From Bradyrhizobium sp. RD5-C2 (GTDB lineage Bacteria > Pseudomonadota > Alphaproteobacteria > Rhizobiales > Xanthobacteraceae), in assembly GCF_019972155.1 (NCBI RefSeq), contig NZ_BOVL01000026.1:62001-126000 (forward strand): DNA of 64,000 nucleotides, in the 5' to 3' direction. The notes under the pieces were generated by a model. The model did no database searches and was not told the DNA's origin. It was given only the letters and a program-made list of their open reading frames with translations. The position numbers were made by a program, and so were the translations under genes. Below, one piece after another: positions 35,845 to 44,908 of this stretch; positions within the stretch are counted from its first letter, which is position 1; each line of letters begins with the position of its first letter.

Positions 35845-36540
35845 ATGTTAGGCCAAGGCCGCATGACGAAGAAAGCGAGCCCGGCGGCTGCGCGGCGCGG
35901 CCGCCCGCGGCAGAGAGCCGAACAACAACGTTCGATCGAGACCCGAGCCTCGATCCTCGATGCAGCCATCGCCGAATTCGCCGAACGCGGGTTCGAAGCC
36001 GCAAGCATTCGTGCCATCGCCGATCGTCTCGGCCTGCAGCATCCGCTGATCACCTATCACTATCGCAGCAAGGACATCCTGTGGCGGGCGGCAGCGGAGC
36101 ACGCCTTCGCCCAGATTCGCGCCGGTTGGGATATTTCGGCGCCCGAAACATCCGATTTGTCGCCGCTGCAGCGGCTCCGCCAGGAATACACGACACTGTT
36201 CCGGTACACGGTCGCATTTCCTGAATTTCACCGCTTCATGCGGCAGGAGACGCTGACGAACAATCAGCGGCTGAAATGGGTGGCGGAAGCGATCCTGGCT
36301 CCGCTGCTGGAGCGATTGCTGCCGCAGATCATCGCGGTTCAGAAGCAGGGTTTGCTCCCCGCCGTCGACCCCATGCTGTTTCACTACATGATGGTCAGCC
36401 TGACCGCGACGCTTTCCGAGTTTGGGCCGGAAATGCAGGTGACCGGCGGACTGTCCTCCGCGGACCCGAAGGTCGTCGAGGCGTATTGGCGCCTCGTTGA
36501 CGAGACGGTGTTCGGGGCGATGCCCAAGGAACGCGGCTGA
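35845..36540 (+). CDS. TetR family transcriptional regulator
   Basis: 231 residues from ATG 35845 (CCGGAA upstream); ATG 35863 is an alternative six codons later. The N-terminal helix-turn-helix domain reads ASILDAAIAEFAERGFEAAS then IRAIADRLGLQHPLITYHYR (about 35-75), with the typical YHYxSKDxLW recognition end. The C-terminal ligand domain (about 90-225) is unclassified. It likely controls the hydrolase/crotonase genes and perhaps the divergent export operon, through the palindrome at 33100-33117. Confidence 0.9.
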   Translation: MLGQGRMTKKASPAAARRGRPRQRAEQQRSIETRASILDAAIAEFAERGFEAASIRAIADRLGLQHPLITYHYRSKDILWRAAAEHAFAQIRAGWDISAPETSDLSPLQRLRQEYTTLFRYTVAFPEFHRFMRQETLTNNQRLKWVAEAILAPLLERLLPQIIAVQKQGLLPAVDPMLFHYMMVSLTATLSEFGPEMQVTGGLSSADPKVVEAYWRLVDETVFGAMPKERG

Positions 36541-36756
36541 GGCACTTGCGCGCGTCGCCGACGCTGCAGCCGTGCCGCGCGATCAGACCTGCCCTGCAAG
36601 CTGCGCAAGATCACCCGTTTCACACGGATATTTGAAGCCCCGCGTCCGAATAAATCGCATCCGATTAAATCGGGATACTTGAAGCCCGGTCGTGCCATGC
36701 CTTTATCAGGCGCGAACGAATTAATCGTATGCGATGTAAATCGCGGGAGCGTTACC

Positions 36757-37059
36757 ATGACTACCAGGATTTCCCATCTCGCCAGGACGTTCAGGACCAG
36801 GACGTTGAAAACCGTCGCGCTGGTCGTGGCGCTGTCGGCCATCACGGCGACGGCGGCCTCGGCCCAGACCGCGATCTCCGAGCCGGCCGCCTACCAGGCG
36901 CTGTATCCGTATCGCGACGTGCTCAACAACGGCGCGCCGACCCCCGCTGCCAGGCTGGTGTTGCTGCCGCCCGCGGTGCTGCAAGCGCTGCAGGCGCAGG
37001 AGAGCGGCATCGGCATCGTTCATGTGCCGCGCCGCAGTGCGCATCATGCCCGGCGCTGA
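36757..37059 (+). CDS. Small exported hypothetical protein (100 aa)
   Basis: ATG 36757 is preceded by GGGAG. Residues 1-37 look like a long signal peptide with a basic start (RTFRTRTLKTVALVVAL) ending ASAQT. The mature part of about 63 residues contains YQALYPYRDVLNNGAPTP and a basic His/Arg tail (RRSAHHARR). I do not recognise the family. Confidence 0.6.
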   Translation: MTTRISHLARTFRTRTLKTVALVVALSAITATAASAQTAISEPAAYQALYPYRDVLNNGAPTPAARLVLLPPAVLQALQAQESGIGIVHVPRRSAHHARR

Positions 37060-37081
37060 GGGCTCACACAGCTACGCAAAC

Positions 37082-37116
37082 AAAAAGAGGATGCGGATCG
37101 ATCGACCCGCATCCTC
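37082..37116 (-). terminator. Intrinsic terminator of the substrate-binding protein gene
   Basis: A perfect 10-bp stem GAGGATGCGG / CCGCATCCTC with a 10-nt loop. On the minus strand it is followed by CTTTTTG. Confidence 0.8.
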
Positions 37117-37173
37117 CAAATTCAACCTTCGATGGCCGCCGCACCCAGAGCGAATGCGTCGACGCTCGGCTGG

Positions 37174-38388
37174 CTAGTTCGACTTCACCAGCGGGCAGCC
37201 GCCCTTGTCGAGCGGGCGGAAGGCTTCGTCGCCGGGCACGGTGGCGATCAGCTTGTAGAGATCCCACTCGCCCTTGGATTCCTCGGGCTTCTTGGTTTCG
37301 AACAGATACATGTCGTGCACCATGCGGCCGTCGATCCGGATATGGCCGTTCTTGGCGAAGAAGTCGTTGACCGGCGTCTTGCGCATCTGCTCCATCACCT
37401 TCGGAGCCTCATCAGTGCCGATCGCCTCGATCGCCTTCAGATAATGCATGGTCGCCGAGTAGAGGCCGGCCTGGATCATGGTCGGCATGTGGCCGACCTT
37501 CTCGTTGAAGCGCTTCGAGAAGGCGCGGGTCTCGTCGTTCATGTCCCAGTAGAACGCGTCGGTGACGATCAGGCCCTGCGTCGCCTTCAGGCCCAGCGCG
37601 TGGGTGTCGGTGATCTCCATCAGCAGAGCGATCATCTTTTGCCCGCCCTGGGCGAGGCCGAACTCGGCGGCCTGCTTCAGCGCTGTGGTGGTGTCGCCGC
37701 CGGCATTGGCGAGCGCCACGACCTTGGCCTTGGAGGCCTGCGCCTGCAGCAGGAAGGACGAGAAGTCCGGCGAGTTCAGCGGAGCTCGTACCTCGCCGAG
37801 AACCTTGCCGCCGCTCTCCTTGACGACGTTGGCGGCGTCACGTTGCAGCGCCATGCCGAAGGCGTAGTCGGCGGTGACGAAGAACCAGGTGTCCTCGCCG
37901 CGCTTGACCATCGCCTTGCCGGCGACGTTCGACAGAGCGTAGGTGTCGTAGGTCCAGTGCACGGTGTTGGGCGAGCAGGCACTGCCGGTGATGTCGGAGG
38001 AGCCGCCGCCGGAATTGATGTGGATCTTGTTCTTCTCGCGCGTCAGCGCGGAGATCGGCAGGGCGACCGAGGAGGTCGGCACGTCGAGGATCGCATCGAC
38101 CTTGTCGTTGTCGTACCAGTTGCGCGCGATGTTGACGCCGACGTCGGGCTTGTTCTGGTGATCGGCCACGACGACCTGGATCGGCTTGCCCTTCACCTTG
38201 CCGCCGTAATCTGCGACCGCCATCTCGACCGCGGCGACCGAGCCCTTGCCGGTGGCGTCCGCATAGAGGCTCGACATGTCGGTGAGCACGCCGAGCTTGA
38301 CGACGTCGTCGGAGATCTGGGCGTTTGCCGCGGTGCCGGAGACCGCCAGCGCGAGGCCGGCCGCTGCTGCGGCCAAGAGCGATTTCAT
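37174..38388 (-). CDS. Orphan ABC transporter substrate-binding protein (LivJ/LivK type)
   Basis: 404 residues from ATG 38388, with AGGGAGAG upstream. A signal peptide (1-24, ending ANAQ) is followed by the type I periplasmic-binding fold: VVKLGVLTDMSSLYADATGK, VVVADHQNKPDVGVNIARNW, and INSGGGSSDITGSACSPNTV at about 125-144. It belongs to the branched-chain amino acid / urea / amide binding group. There are no permease or ATPase genes nearby, so it must use a transporter encoded elsewhere. It ends at a clear terminator. Confidence 0.9.
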   Translation of the reverse strand: MKSLLAAAAAGLALAVSGTAANAQISDDVVKLGVLTDMSSLYADATGKGSVAAVEMAVADYGGKVKGKPIQVVVADHQNKPDVGVNIARNWYDNDKVDAILDVPTSSVALPISALTREKNKIHINSGGGSSDITGSACSPNTVHWTYDTYALSNVAGKAMVKRGEDTWFFVTADYAFGMALQRDAANVVKESGGKVLGEVRAPLNSPDFSSFLLQAQASKAKVVALANAGGDTTTALKQAAEFGLAQGGQKMIALLMEITDTHALGLKATQGLIVTDAFYWDMNDETRAFSKRFNEKVGHMPTMIQAGLYSATMHYLKAIEAIGTDEAPKVMEQMRKTPVNDFFAKNGHIRIDGRMVHDMYLFETKKPEESKGEWDLYKLIATVPGDEAFRPLDKGGCPLVKSN

Positions 38389-38523
38389 CTTGTTTCTCTC
38401 CCTGATTTTTCGTTCGAGGTTGCTTCCACGGGGCACCTTCTATCCGGTGCGGCAACCTGTCGCAAAGACGACTTTTTGGGCATGCGTAGGGCGCGGGGCG
38501 GATGGAACGCCGGGATTCGCGCC

Positions 38524-40095
38524 CTACAGCGCCGGCAGCGCGCTGACGGCAGCCTTGATGGTGCCGTCGGTCTCCACGATCACCCGGAGCGTCTTCGAAT
38601 CGAACGTGATGCCGGCAAGGCGGATGCTGTTGACGTCGGCATCGACGCGGATGCCTTCCTCGTTCTTCTGCAGGTCGGCGATGGCGGCGGTGATCTTCCG
38701 CTGCGCGTTGGTCGCGAATGGCTTCAGGTCGACGACCAGCCGGTCGGCGAGCGCCTGCTGCAAATGCGGGATCGCCGCGCGCGCGGCGGCGCCGAGCAGA
38801 CCGAACGCGGCCTCGGACTCGACCGCCAGCTCGACGTCGGTCAGCCGCAGCGTCTGCGCCGCCTGGTCGAGCCGTGGCCGGCCCCAGATGTGCACGGTCG
38901 CCTCGGCGCCGAGGCCGAAGAAGCTCTTCTTCTCCTTGGCGCGCACCAGAAGCGAGATCAGGAGCCGGTCGCCGGAGGCGGCGATGCTCGCGCTCTTGAC
39001 GGTGACGTCGACCGGGCCGGAGCCGTCCTCGGGGAAGGTCTTGCCCTTCAACTGCGCCTCGACCAGTTGCGTCAGCGTGGTGAAGGACATGTCGACCGGC
39101 AGGCCGACCGAGACCTTGCTCGGCATCGGCGGCACGATCGCGAGTTTATCGGGGAACGGGCAGTTCGGCGTGGTCTGCGTCTCCGTGATCCGTGTCTCGG
39201 CCTCGATCCCCATGGTCAGGATCAGCGAGGACGCATCGACCTTCGGCTGCGCGGCGATCGCGCGGGTCGGCCGCAGCTCGAGCCACATCGGCGGCATCGA
39301 CGCGGTGCCGCCGGTGCCTTGCAGCGGGATCGAGCGGCAGGCCTTGGTCCATTGCGTGCGGGCGGCGTTCTGGAACACCGGATTGTTCTGCAACCGCGCC
39401 TCGACCACGGATATCTGGTCGGCGACCGCCTTGTCGATGACCGGCTTGACCTGGGCCGGCACGCTGATGCGGACGCCGGCGGCCGACAGGCTGGTGTCGC
39501 CGAGATTGACCTGCGCCTGCAGGTTCGGCTCGATCCGCCAGGACGCGCCGAGCTTCGGCCGCGCGGTCAGCGTGACGCTGCCCTTGATGTCGGCATTGGC
39601 GTTGATGTTCTTGATGTTCACGGCGCCGATCTGCTTGGCGACGTTGCCGCCGAGTAGGCTGCCGAGTGCGTTGCTGACCGCGCCGGTCGCCTGCGCCGAC
39701 AGCGAGCCGGTGACCTTCAGCGTGCCGTTGATCGGGGTCGTCAGCGTCAGCACGTCCTGCGCGCCGGTGGCTGCGATCGGCCCGCGCGAGGCGGTCCAGC
39801 CGATGTCGGCATTTTGCAGGATCTGCTGGACCGGGTTGTCGGCCTTGCCGCCGAAGGTCTTCGGCGCGCCGCGCTCGGCGGCATCGCGGATCGCCGACAG
39901 CGCGACCGAGACCTGCGCCACGACCGTCGAGGACCGCGGCGCCTGCGGCAACGGCGGCAGCTGCACCAGCGGCGGCGCCTGCACCGTGACGCTCGGCGCG
40001 AGCCAATCCATGGCCTTCAGGCTGATCGCGAACGAGACCAGCACCACCGTGAGCCCGAGCGCGATCGTTCTTGGATGCATCGGTAGACGCATCAT
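38524..40095 (-). CDS. DUF4403 family membrane-anchored protein
   Basis: 523 residues from ATG 40095; GGGGGA is close upstream, and ATG 40092 or the TTG at 40113 cannot be excluded. An N-terminal TM anchor (about 10-28, TIALGLTVVLVSFAIS) is followed by a long extracytoplasmic region built of repeated beta-alpha elements (NGTLKVTGSLSAQATG, AAIADLQKNEEGIRVDADVN). The SPTV-type start of the domain (APSVTVQAPPLVQLPPLP) and overall length match DUF4403. The function is unknown; the fold resembles lipid-binding BPI/SMP-like modules only by general impression. Confidence 0.75.
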   Translation of the reverse strand: MMRLPMHPRTIALGLTVVLVSFAISLKAMDWLAPSVTVQAPPLVQLPPLPQAPRSSTVVAQVSVALSAIRDAAERGAPKTFGGKADNPVQQILQNADIGWTASRGPIAATGAQDVLTLTTPINGTLKVTGSLSAQATGAVSNALGSLLGGNVAKQIGAVNIKNINANADIKGSVTLTARPKLGASWRIEPNLQAQVNLGDTSLSAAGVRISVPAQVKPVIDKAVADQISVVEARLQNNPVFQNAARTQWTKACRSIPLQGTGGTASMPPMWLELRPTRAIAAQPKVDASSLILTMGIEAETRITETQTTPNCPFPDKLAIVPPMPSKVSVGLPVDMSFTTLTQLVEAQLKGKTFPEDGSGPVDVTVKSASIAASGDRLLISLLVRAKEKKSFFGLGAEATVHIWGRPRLDQAAQTLRLTDVELAVESEAAFGLLGAAARAAIPHLQQALADRLVVDLKPFATNAQRKITAAIADLQKNEEGIRVDADVNSIRLAGITFDSKTLRVIVETDGTIKAAVSALPAL

Positions 40096-40196
40096 TCCCC
40101 CGGATGAAATCAACTTGACGGGTTGTACAGGCCCGCCGACGAGGGCGCCAGTGTGGCGGGATCAAGCTGCTTCAGGGGCGGCCGCCCAAGATCACT

Positions 40197-40241
40197 TGGA
40201 CGTTAGCGACCTGGACGCTAACGACCCGGACGTTAGCGATT
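40197..40241. repeat. Three tandem 15-bp units
   Basis: TGGACGTTAGCGACC, TGGACGCTAACGACC and CGGACGTTAGCGATT are consecutive, so GTTAGC and its inversion GCTAAC alternate. They lie between the DUF4403 and L,D-transpeptidase genes. Confidence 0.75.
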
Positions 40242-40304
40242 ATGAACGCAACAACGGCCCCGGCATGATGCCGGAGCCGTCGTCAATGTCTGAATGTGTC
40301 GGGC

Positions 40305-40994
40305 CTAGCGGACGGCCGAGCCGAGGTCGGCGCGGCGGTCGGTCATCGGCAGCACGATCACCTTGGTGCCGACGCTGACCCGCGAATAGAGGTCGGTGAC
40401 GTCCTCATTGGTGAGGCGCAGGCAACCCGAGGAGACGTGGGTGCCGATCGTCTCCGGCGCGTTGGTGCCGTGGATGCGGTACACGGTGCCGCCGAGATAC
40501 ATGGCGCGGGCGCCGAGCGGGTTGCCGGGGCCGCCGGCCATGTGGCGCGGCAGATAGGGCTGACGGGCGATCATTTCCGGCGGCGGGGTCCAGTCCGGCC
40601 ACTCCGCCTTCTTGGTGATGGTTTGGGTGCCCGACCAGGTGAAGCCGTCGCGGCCGACGCCGATGCCGTAGCGCATGGCCTGGCCGTTGCCGAGCACGAG
40701 ATAGAGGTAGGTGTGCGGGGTATCGATGATGACGGTGCCCGGCGCCTCGCGGGTCGGATAGGCGACGACCTGGCGGCGCAGGCGGGCGGGCAATTCGACG
40801 GAACGGTCTTCCTCCTGCGCCTGCGGCATCGTCTGCACCGGCGGCTGCACCGCCTCGGTCGGCGGCGTCAGGATGAAGGGGAACATCGGCAGCGGCGCGG
40901 CCGCGGCGGAATTCGAGAAAGCGACGGCGCCGATCGCCAGCGCACCGAAGGCGGCGGCAGCGAGACGTGCGTTCAGCTTGATGGAATTGAACAT
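40305..40994 (-). CDS. L,D-transpeptidase (YkuD domain), exported
   Basis: 229 residues from ATG 40994. A signal peptide (1-33) and a Pro-rich linker lead to the YkuD domain (about 90-225). The catalytic motif is HGTNAPETIGTHVSSGCLRL at about 182-201, which supplies the conserved His and the nucleophile Cys (SSGCLRL). The enzyme makes 3-3 crosslinks in peptidoglycan or links proteins to it in the periplasm. Similar small YkuD proteins are numerous in rhizobia. Confidence 0.92.
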   Translation of the reverse strand: MFNSIKLNARLAAAAFGALAIGAVAFSNSAAAAPLPMFPFILTPPTEAVQPPVQTMPQAQEEDRSVELPARLRRQVVAYPTREAPGTVIIDTPHTYLYLVLGNGQAMRYGIGVGRDGFTWSGTQTITKKAEWPDWTPPPEMIARQPYLPRHMAGGPGNPLGARAMYLGGTVYRIHGTNAPETIGTHVSSGCLRLTNEDVTDLYSRVSVGTKVIVLPMTDRRADLGSAVR

Positions 40995-41244
40995 TGTCGA
41001 CCCCTGTTGTTTGCGCCCTGCGCGCCGGTTCCGGCGCGTCGTTGGGTCAAACCAGTACAGGTGAGGCGTTTCAGGACGTTTGCACGAAATCGCCAAAATG
41101 GTTTCGTGGCGTTAGGGATTTGTTTCGTCCGTGTTTCGTCGCACGGTTAAGGGAGCGTTGCCGGGTAGGTTGTACCGCATCAGGACATCTATCCCGGCAC
41201 GAGGCTTGCTGTCCGAAGGCGTGGTTTGGAATGGAGTGGAAGTC

Positions 41245-42465
41245 ATGCCAGCGCCTTCGATCGGGAGCATGCTGGATCAGCAGAAGGGCTTTGGTCCCGG
41301 GTTCGATTTTCTCCGCGTTGCGCTCGCCATCGCCGTCGTCGCCGGCCATACGCCCTACGTCGCCACCGGTCGCGGTGACACCGATCCGACGTCGGTCCTC
41401 TGGTTTCCGCAATTTGCCATCCTCGTGATGTTCTTCGCATTGAGCGGATTCCTGATCGCCGCAAGCGGGCTGCGGCTCAGCGTTAAGGAATTCCTGATCA
41501 ATCGCGGATTGCGGATCATTCCGGCGCTGGCGGTCGAGATCGTGCTGTCGGCGCTGATCCTCGGGCCGATCTTCACGACGCTGCCGCTCTGGGACTATTT
41601 CACCAGCGCCGGCACCTGGAAATATTTCACGAACGTCGTCGGCCTCGTGAACTACACCCTGCCGGGCGTGTTCAGCGACAATCCCGCGCCGGAGGTCAAT
41701 AGTTCGCTGTGGACGGTGCCGTTCGAATATGGCTGCTACGCGGTGATGGCGGTCATCATGGCCTTGGGGCTGCTGCGCAAGCCGGCCCTGATCGTGACCG
41801 GCGCCGTCGTGCTGGTCGGTATCGGCTTCGCCGTGCAGTTCACGGGGCATGCCGCAACGCCGCCCCAACTGCCTGCCGGCGTCGCAGGCACGCTGCATGA
41901 CAGGATCTTCAGCACGGCGCTGTTCCTCGGGCGCGGTGCGAAATTGCCGGTCGCCTGTCTGCTTGCAATCGCGGTCTACCTTTACCGCGACCGCATTCCC
42001 TATGACGGGCGCATTCTCGCCGCCTGCTGTGCGCTCTGCCTCGGCGCCGTGCTGCTTGGGCCGGCGGCGTGGATGACCCAGCCCGTCCTCAATGCCGTCA
42101 TTGCTCCGGCGCTGGTCTACATCACCGTGTTCCTCGGTGTCTCGAAGCTTCCGCGGCTGCCGCTGCTTTCGAGGGGTGACTATTCCTACGGGATCTATCT
42201 GTACGGTTTCCCGATGCAGCAGGTGGTGAAGGTGTGGCTGCCGTACGCGTCGCTGATTGTCCAGTTCGCCGTCGCGCTGGTGCTGATCACGGCGTTCGCG
42301 GCGTTCTCCTGGCACTGGATCGAGAAGCCGGTCCTGAAGCTGCGTCGCCATTTCTCGTTCGTGGCGCGCAAGCGGCTCGAGCCGGACGATATGGCCCGAA
42401 CGCTCGAGGGGATCGGGCCACTCGCCGTCAGCGTGAGCGGCAGCCGGAGCGCGCGATCTTCCTGA
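41245..42465 (+). CDS. Acyltransferase family 3 membrane protein
   Basis: 406 residues from ATG 41245, with GGAGTGGA upstream. About ten TM helices are visible. Acyltransferase-3 features are FDFLRVALAIAVVAGHTPYV (about 20-39, with the conserved His) and FALSGFLIAASG (about 68), plus LWTVPFEYGCYAVMAV (about 153). Family members move acyl groups to exported sugars, for example O-acetylation of lipopolysaccharide or Nod factors. The target is unknown. A longer frame from 41131 lacks coding character before residue 39. Confidence 0.88.
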   Translation: MPAPSIGSMLDQQKGFGPGFDFLRVALAIAVVAGHTPYVATGRGDTDPTSVLWFPQFAILVMFFALSGFLIAASGLRLSVKEFLINRGLRIIPALAVEIVLSALILGPIFTTLPLWDYFTSAGTWKYFTNVVGLVNYTLPGVFSDNPAPEVNSSLWTVPFEYGCYAVMAVIMALGLLRKPALIVTGAVVLVGIGFAVQFTGHAATPPQLPAGVAGTLHDRIFSTALFLGRGAKLPVACLLAIAVYLYRDRIPYDGRILAACCALCLGAVLLGPAAWMTQPVLNAVIAPALVYITVFLGVSKLPRLPLLSRGDYSYGIYLYGFPMQQVVKVWLPYASLIVQFAVALVLITAFAAFSWHWIEKPVLKLRRHFSFVARKRLEPDDMARTLEGIGPLAVSVSGSRSARSS

Positions 42466-42490
42466 CGGGCAGCAACAACGTCGCCCGCGC

Positions 42491-43273
42491 TCAGAGCTGA
42501 ACGTATCCGGCCAGTCCGTCCCACAGCAGCTTGGCCGCAGTGACGACGAGAATGGCATAGCAGAGGCGGTAGAGCGCGCGCTGGTCGAGGCGTTCGTGCA
42601 GCCGCCAACCGGCCCAGACGCCGACCGGCACGGCCGGTATGCAAAGCGCCATCAGCATCCACAGGCTTCGCGACGGCGTGGCGAGCACGAGCCACGGACC
42701 GGCCTTCAGCAAATTGCCGAACGTGAAGAACAGGCTGGTGGTGCCGGCGTAGAGCGCCTTCGACATGCCGAGCGGCAGCAGATAGATCGCAAGCGGCGGC
42801 CCGCCCGAATGCGCGACCATCGTGGTGACGCCGGAGGACAGCCCGGCGAAAGTGGCCTTGATCGTCGAGCGCGGCCGCGGCTTGATCTCGCCGCCGCCGA
42901 TGAACCACAGCGCGGCGAACACCAGCGTCACCAGGCCCATCACGATCTCGACGGCATGCCGGTCGAGATCGCGCAGCACGAAATAGCCGAGGCAGATGCC
43001 GACGACGAGCGCCGGCAGCAGCATCGCGAGGTCGACGCGCGACCACGTATTGGGGCGCCAGAACCGCAGCGCCGTGATGTCCATGACGACGAACAGCGGC
43101 GCGAGCAGCGCGCCGGCCGCGATCGGATCCATCGCCAGCGAGAGCAGCGGAATGCCGACGATGGCAAAGCCGCCGCCGAATGCGCCCTTCATGAAGGCGA
43201 TCAGGAACACGCCGGCCAGCGCGACCGCGAACACAAACGGCGCGGGCATGTCGGCGATGATGGACGTGATCAT
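42491..43273 (-). CDS. TauE/SafE (TSUP) family permease
   Basis: 260 residues from ATG 43273. About eight TM helices in two related halves, each with the family glycine motif (MKGAFGGGFAIVGIPLLS; SSGVTTMVAHSGGPPLAIYL). These permeases export sulfite or sulfoacetate-type organic sulfonates, or move other anions. It is convergent with the acyltransferase gene (25 nt apart) and its upstream region holds a short 13-bp direct repeat (43338-43350 and 43354-43366). Confidence 0.88.
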   Translation of the reverse strand: MITSIIADMPAPFVFAVALAGVFLIAFMKGAFGGGFAIVGIPLLSLAMDPIAAGALLAPLFVVMDITALRFWRPNTWSRVDLAMLLPALVVGICLGYFVLRDLDRHAVEIVMGLVTLVFAALWFIGGGEIKPRPRSTIKATFAGLSSGVTTMVAHSGGPPLAIYLLPLGMSKALYAGTTSLFFTFGNLLKAGPWLVLATPSRSLWMLMALCIPAVPVGVWAGWRLHERLDQRALYRLCYAILVVTAAKLLWDGLAGYVQL

Positions 43274-43384
43274 GGTGTCGTGCCGAGCGTTGTGGTCGTA
43301 CTCAACATGGCCACGCGCGCATGCGCGCGCAATCCAAACATTGCTCTCGGTGCACATTGCTCTCGGAGCAATCGGCGTGCGCGC

Positions 43385-44770
43385 CTAGCTTGCGCGCATC
43401 CTCGGCAGGCCCGGCCGGTCGCCGCTGATCACCGCCCGGCGATCGGAGACGGCGTGATGGAATTGCTCGAGCGTCAGCCCGATCACCGTGAGATCGCCTT
43501 CCTCGATCGCGCCGTCGTCGTAGCAATCGAGCGCTTCGCGCAGCAGTGCATCCGCGTCACCCTGCATTTTCGCGAGCTCCTCCGGCGTCTCGGCGGCGCG
43601 TACCCGCGCGATCAGCGTCAGCAGACCGTCGCGATGGGTGATGTAGCGCTCGCGCTCGTCACGCTTGACGTAGTGGCGCAGCCAGGCGCCCGCCGTGCCG
43701 AGGCCGGAGACCAGCAGGACGCCGCCCCAGATGTAGTCGGAGTATTTTTCGAGGAAGGTGCGCTCGGTGCCGTCGATATAGGCGGCCGCGCCCTGATGCG
43801 CCGGCAGTGCCGCATCCTTGTCGGTGTCCGGCTTCTCGATCTTGGCGGCCGCCGGCAGATCGCGCGCGACCTGGAGCCGCTGCGTGAACAATTGCCGGTC
43901 GAGCGCGCCGACGGTCGCTTCCTCCAGCGCATGTTGCGCGATGATGAGGTGATTGACGCTGACGGTCTCGACCTTGTCTTCGGGCCTGGCCGGCGACGAG
44001 GAGAAAATGCTGCCGGCGATCTCCTCGGACTCATAGAGCGGATGCTTCTGCGCGATCGCTTCCGAGACATCGACGGGAAGGAATTTCGGTTCGCCGCGCG
44101 CGGCCGCTGTGGCCGCGATCGCCTCCGCCGTGATCTTGCTGTCGAGCGGCCCGACGGTCATGTAGGCGTCGAGCGAGGGATCGCGCGCGAGATCGGCGAC
44201 CTTGTTGACGGCGAACTGACTGATCGTGACCTTGTCGGGGTTGACGCCGGACTCGGTCAGGATCACGCGCAGCAGCGTGACGTTGGCCTGGGTGCTGCCG
44301 ACGACGCCGACCTTGTGGCCGGGGAGATCGTCGATGCTCTTGATCTTCGCGGACCGCGGCTTGCCTTTGCCGCCTGACGGTGCCCACAGCACGACGACAT
44401 TCTTGCGCAGGATCGCAACCGCCTCGGCGCTCGCCGGCAGGCTGAGATCGCCGCGCACGACCGCGAGGTCGACCTTGTTCGCGGTGAACAGCGCGATGCT
44501 TTCGGCGGCGCCCTGTGTCGTGACCGGCTTCAGCCGCACCGAGTGGCCGTCACGCGCAAAGGCCTGCGCGAAGCCCTGGATGAGCTTGACGTCGTCACTG
44601 CCGGTCGGGCCGACCGCGATCTTCAACGTCACCGGACGCAGCCCGTAGAACAGCAGGCCTGCGACGACGGCAAACACGAAGATGCCGGCCGCCAGGATCA
44701 GGAGCGACGAGTTTCGCCGTTTGAGCCTGCGGCGCGTGGTGCCGGGATGTTCACTCTGCTGCTCTGACAT
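43385..44770 (-). CDS. TAXI family TRAP-type solute-binding protein, membrane-anchored
   Basis: 461 residues. An N-terminal TM anchor (about 22-42) replaces the usual cleaved signal peptide. The TAXI/NMT1-like domain (about 48-330) contains KIAVGPTGSDDVKLIQGFA, VVGSTQANVTLLRVIL (about 155) and a second TM at about 360-380 (YIWGGVLLVSGLGTAGAWL). The C-terminal 80 residues are cytosolic and helical. No TRAP membrane subunits are encoded nearby. Tethered TAXI proteins of this kind may be sensors or accessory proteins. Confidence 0.82.
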   Translation of the reverse strand: MSEQQSEHPGTTRRRLKRRNSSLLILAAGIFVFAVVAGLLFYGLRPVTLKIAVGPTGSDDVKLIQGFAQAFARDGHSVRLKPVTTQGAAESIALFTANKVDLAVVRGDLSLPASAEAVAILRKNVVVLWAPSGGKGKPRSAKIKSIDDLPGHKVGVVGSTQANVTLLRVILTESGVNPDKVTISQFAVNKVADLARDPSLDAYMTVGPLDSKITAEAIAATAAARGEPKFLPVDVSEAIAQKHPLYESEEIAGSIFSSSPARPEDKVETVSVNHLIIAQHALEEATVGALDRQLFTQRLQVARDLPAAAKIEKPDTDKDAALPAHQGAAAYIDGTERTFLEKYSDYIWGGVLLVSGLGTAGAWLRHYVKRDERERYITHRDGLLTLIARVRAAETPEELAKMQGDADALLREALDCYDDGAIEEGDLTVIGLTLEQFHHAVSDRRAVISGDRPGLPRMRAS

Positions 44771-44908
44771 CTGACTGTCATGTTACACGAAAAACCGGCA
44801 GTTCGCCGTGAAAAACAACCTAACATTTCGATGACGTCATACGTTTGAAACATCCATGTCAGAACGTCGTGCGAGCAGAATCAAGATTAACGATTTGGGT
44901 CTCCTGCG

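Noticed and set aside
37132..39657. Long plus-strand open frame (841 codons) over the substrate-binding and DUF4403 genes
   Set aside because: It is antisense to two well-supported genes. Its product is an Arg/His/Asp-rich chain without domains, as expected from a high-GC complementary frame.
40197..40241. Possible short CRISPR-like or iteron array
   Set aside because: The three units are adjacent without spacers and there are no cas or rep genes.
38276..40378. Plus-strand open frame of 700 codons
   Set aside because: Ser/Ala/Arg-rich product without motifs, opposite to DUF4403 and to the L,D-transpeptidase end.
41071..42558. Minus-strand open frame of 495 codons opposite the acyltransferase
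   Set aside because: Composition is His/Arg/Gln-rich and lacks any fold, while the plus strand shows a coherent ten-helix membrane protein.
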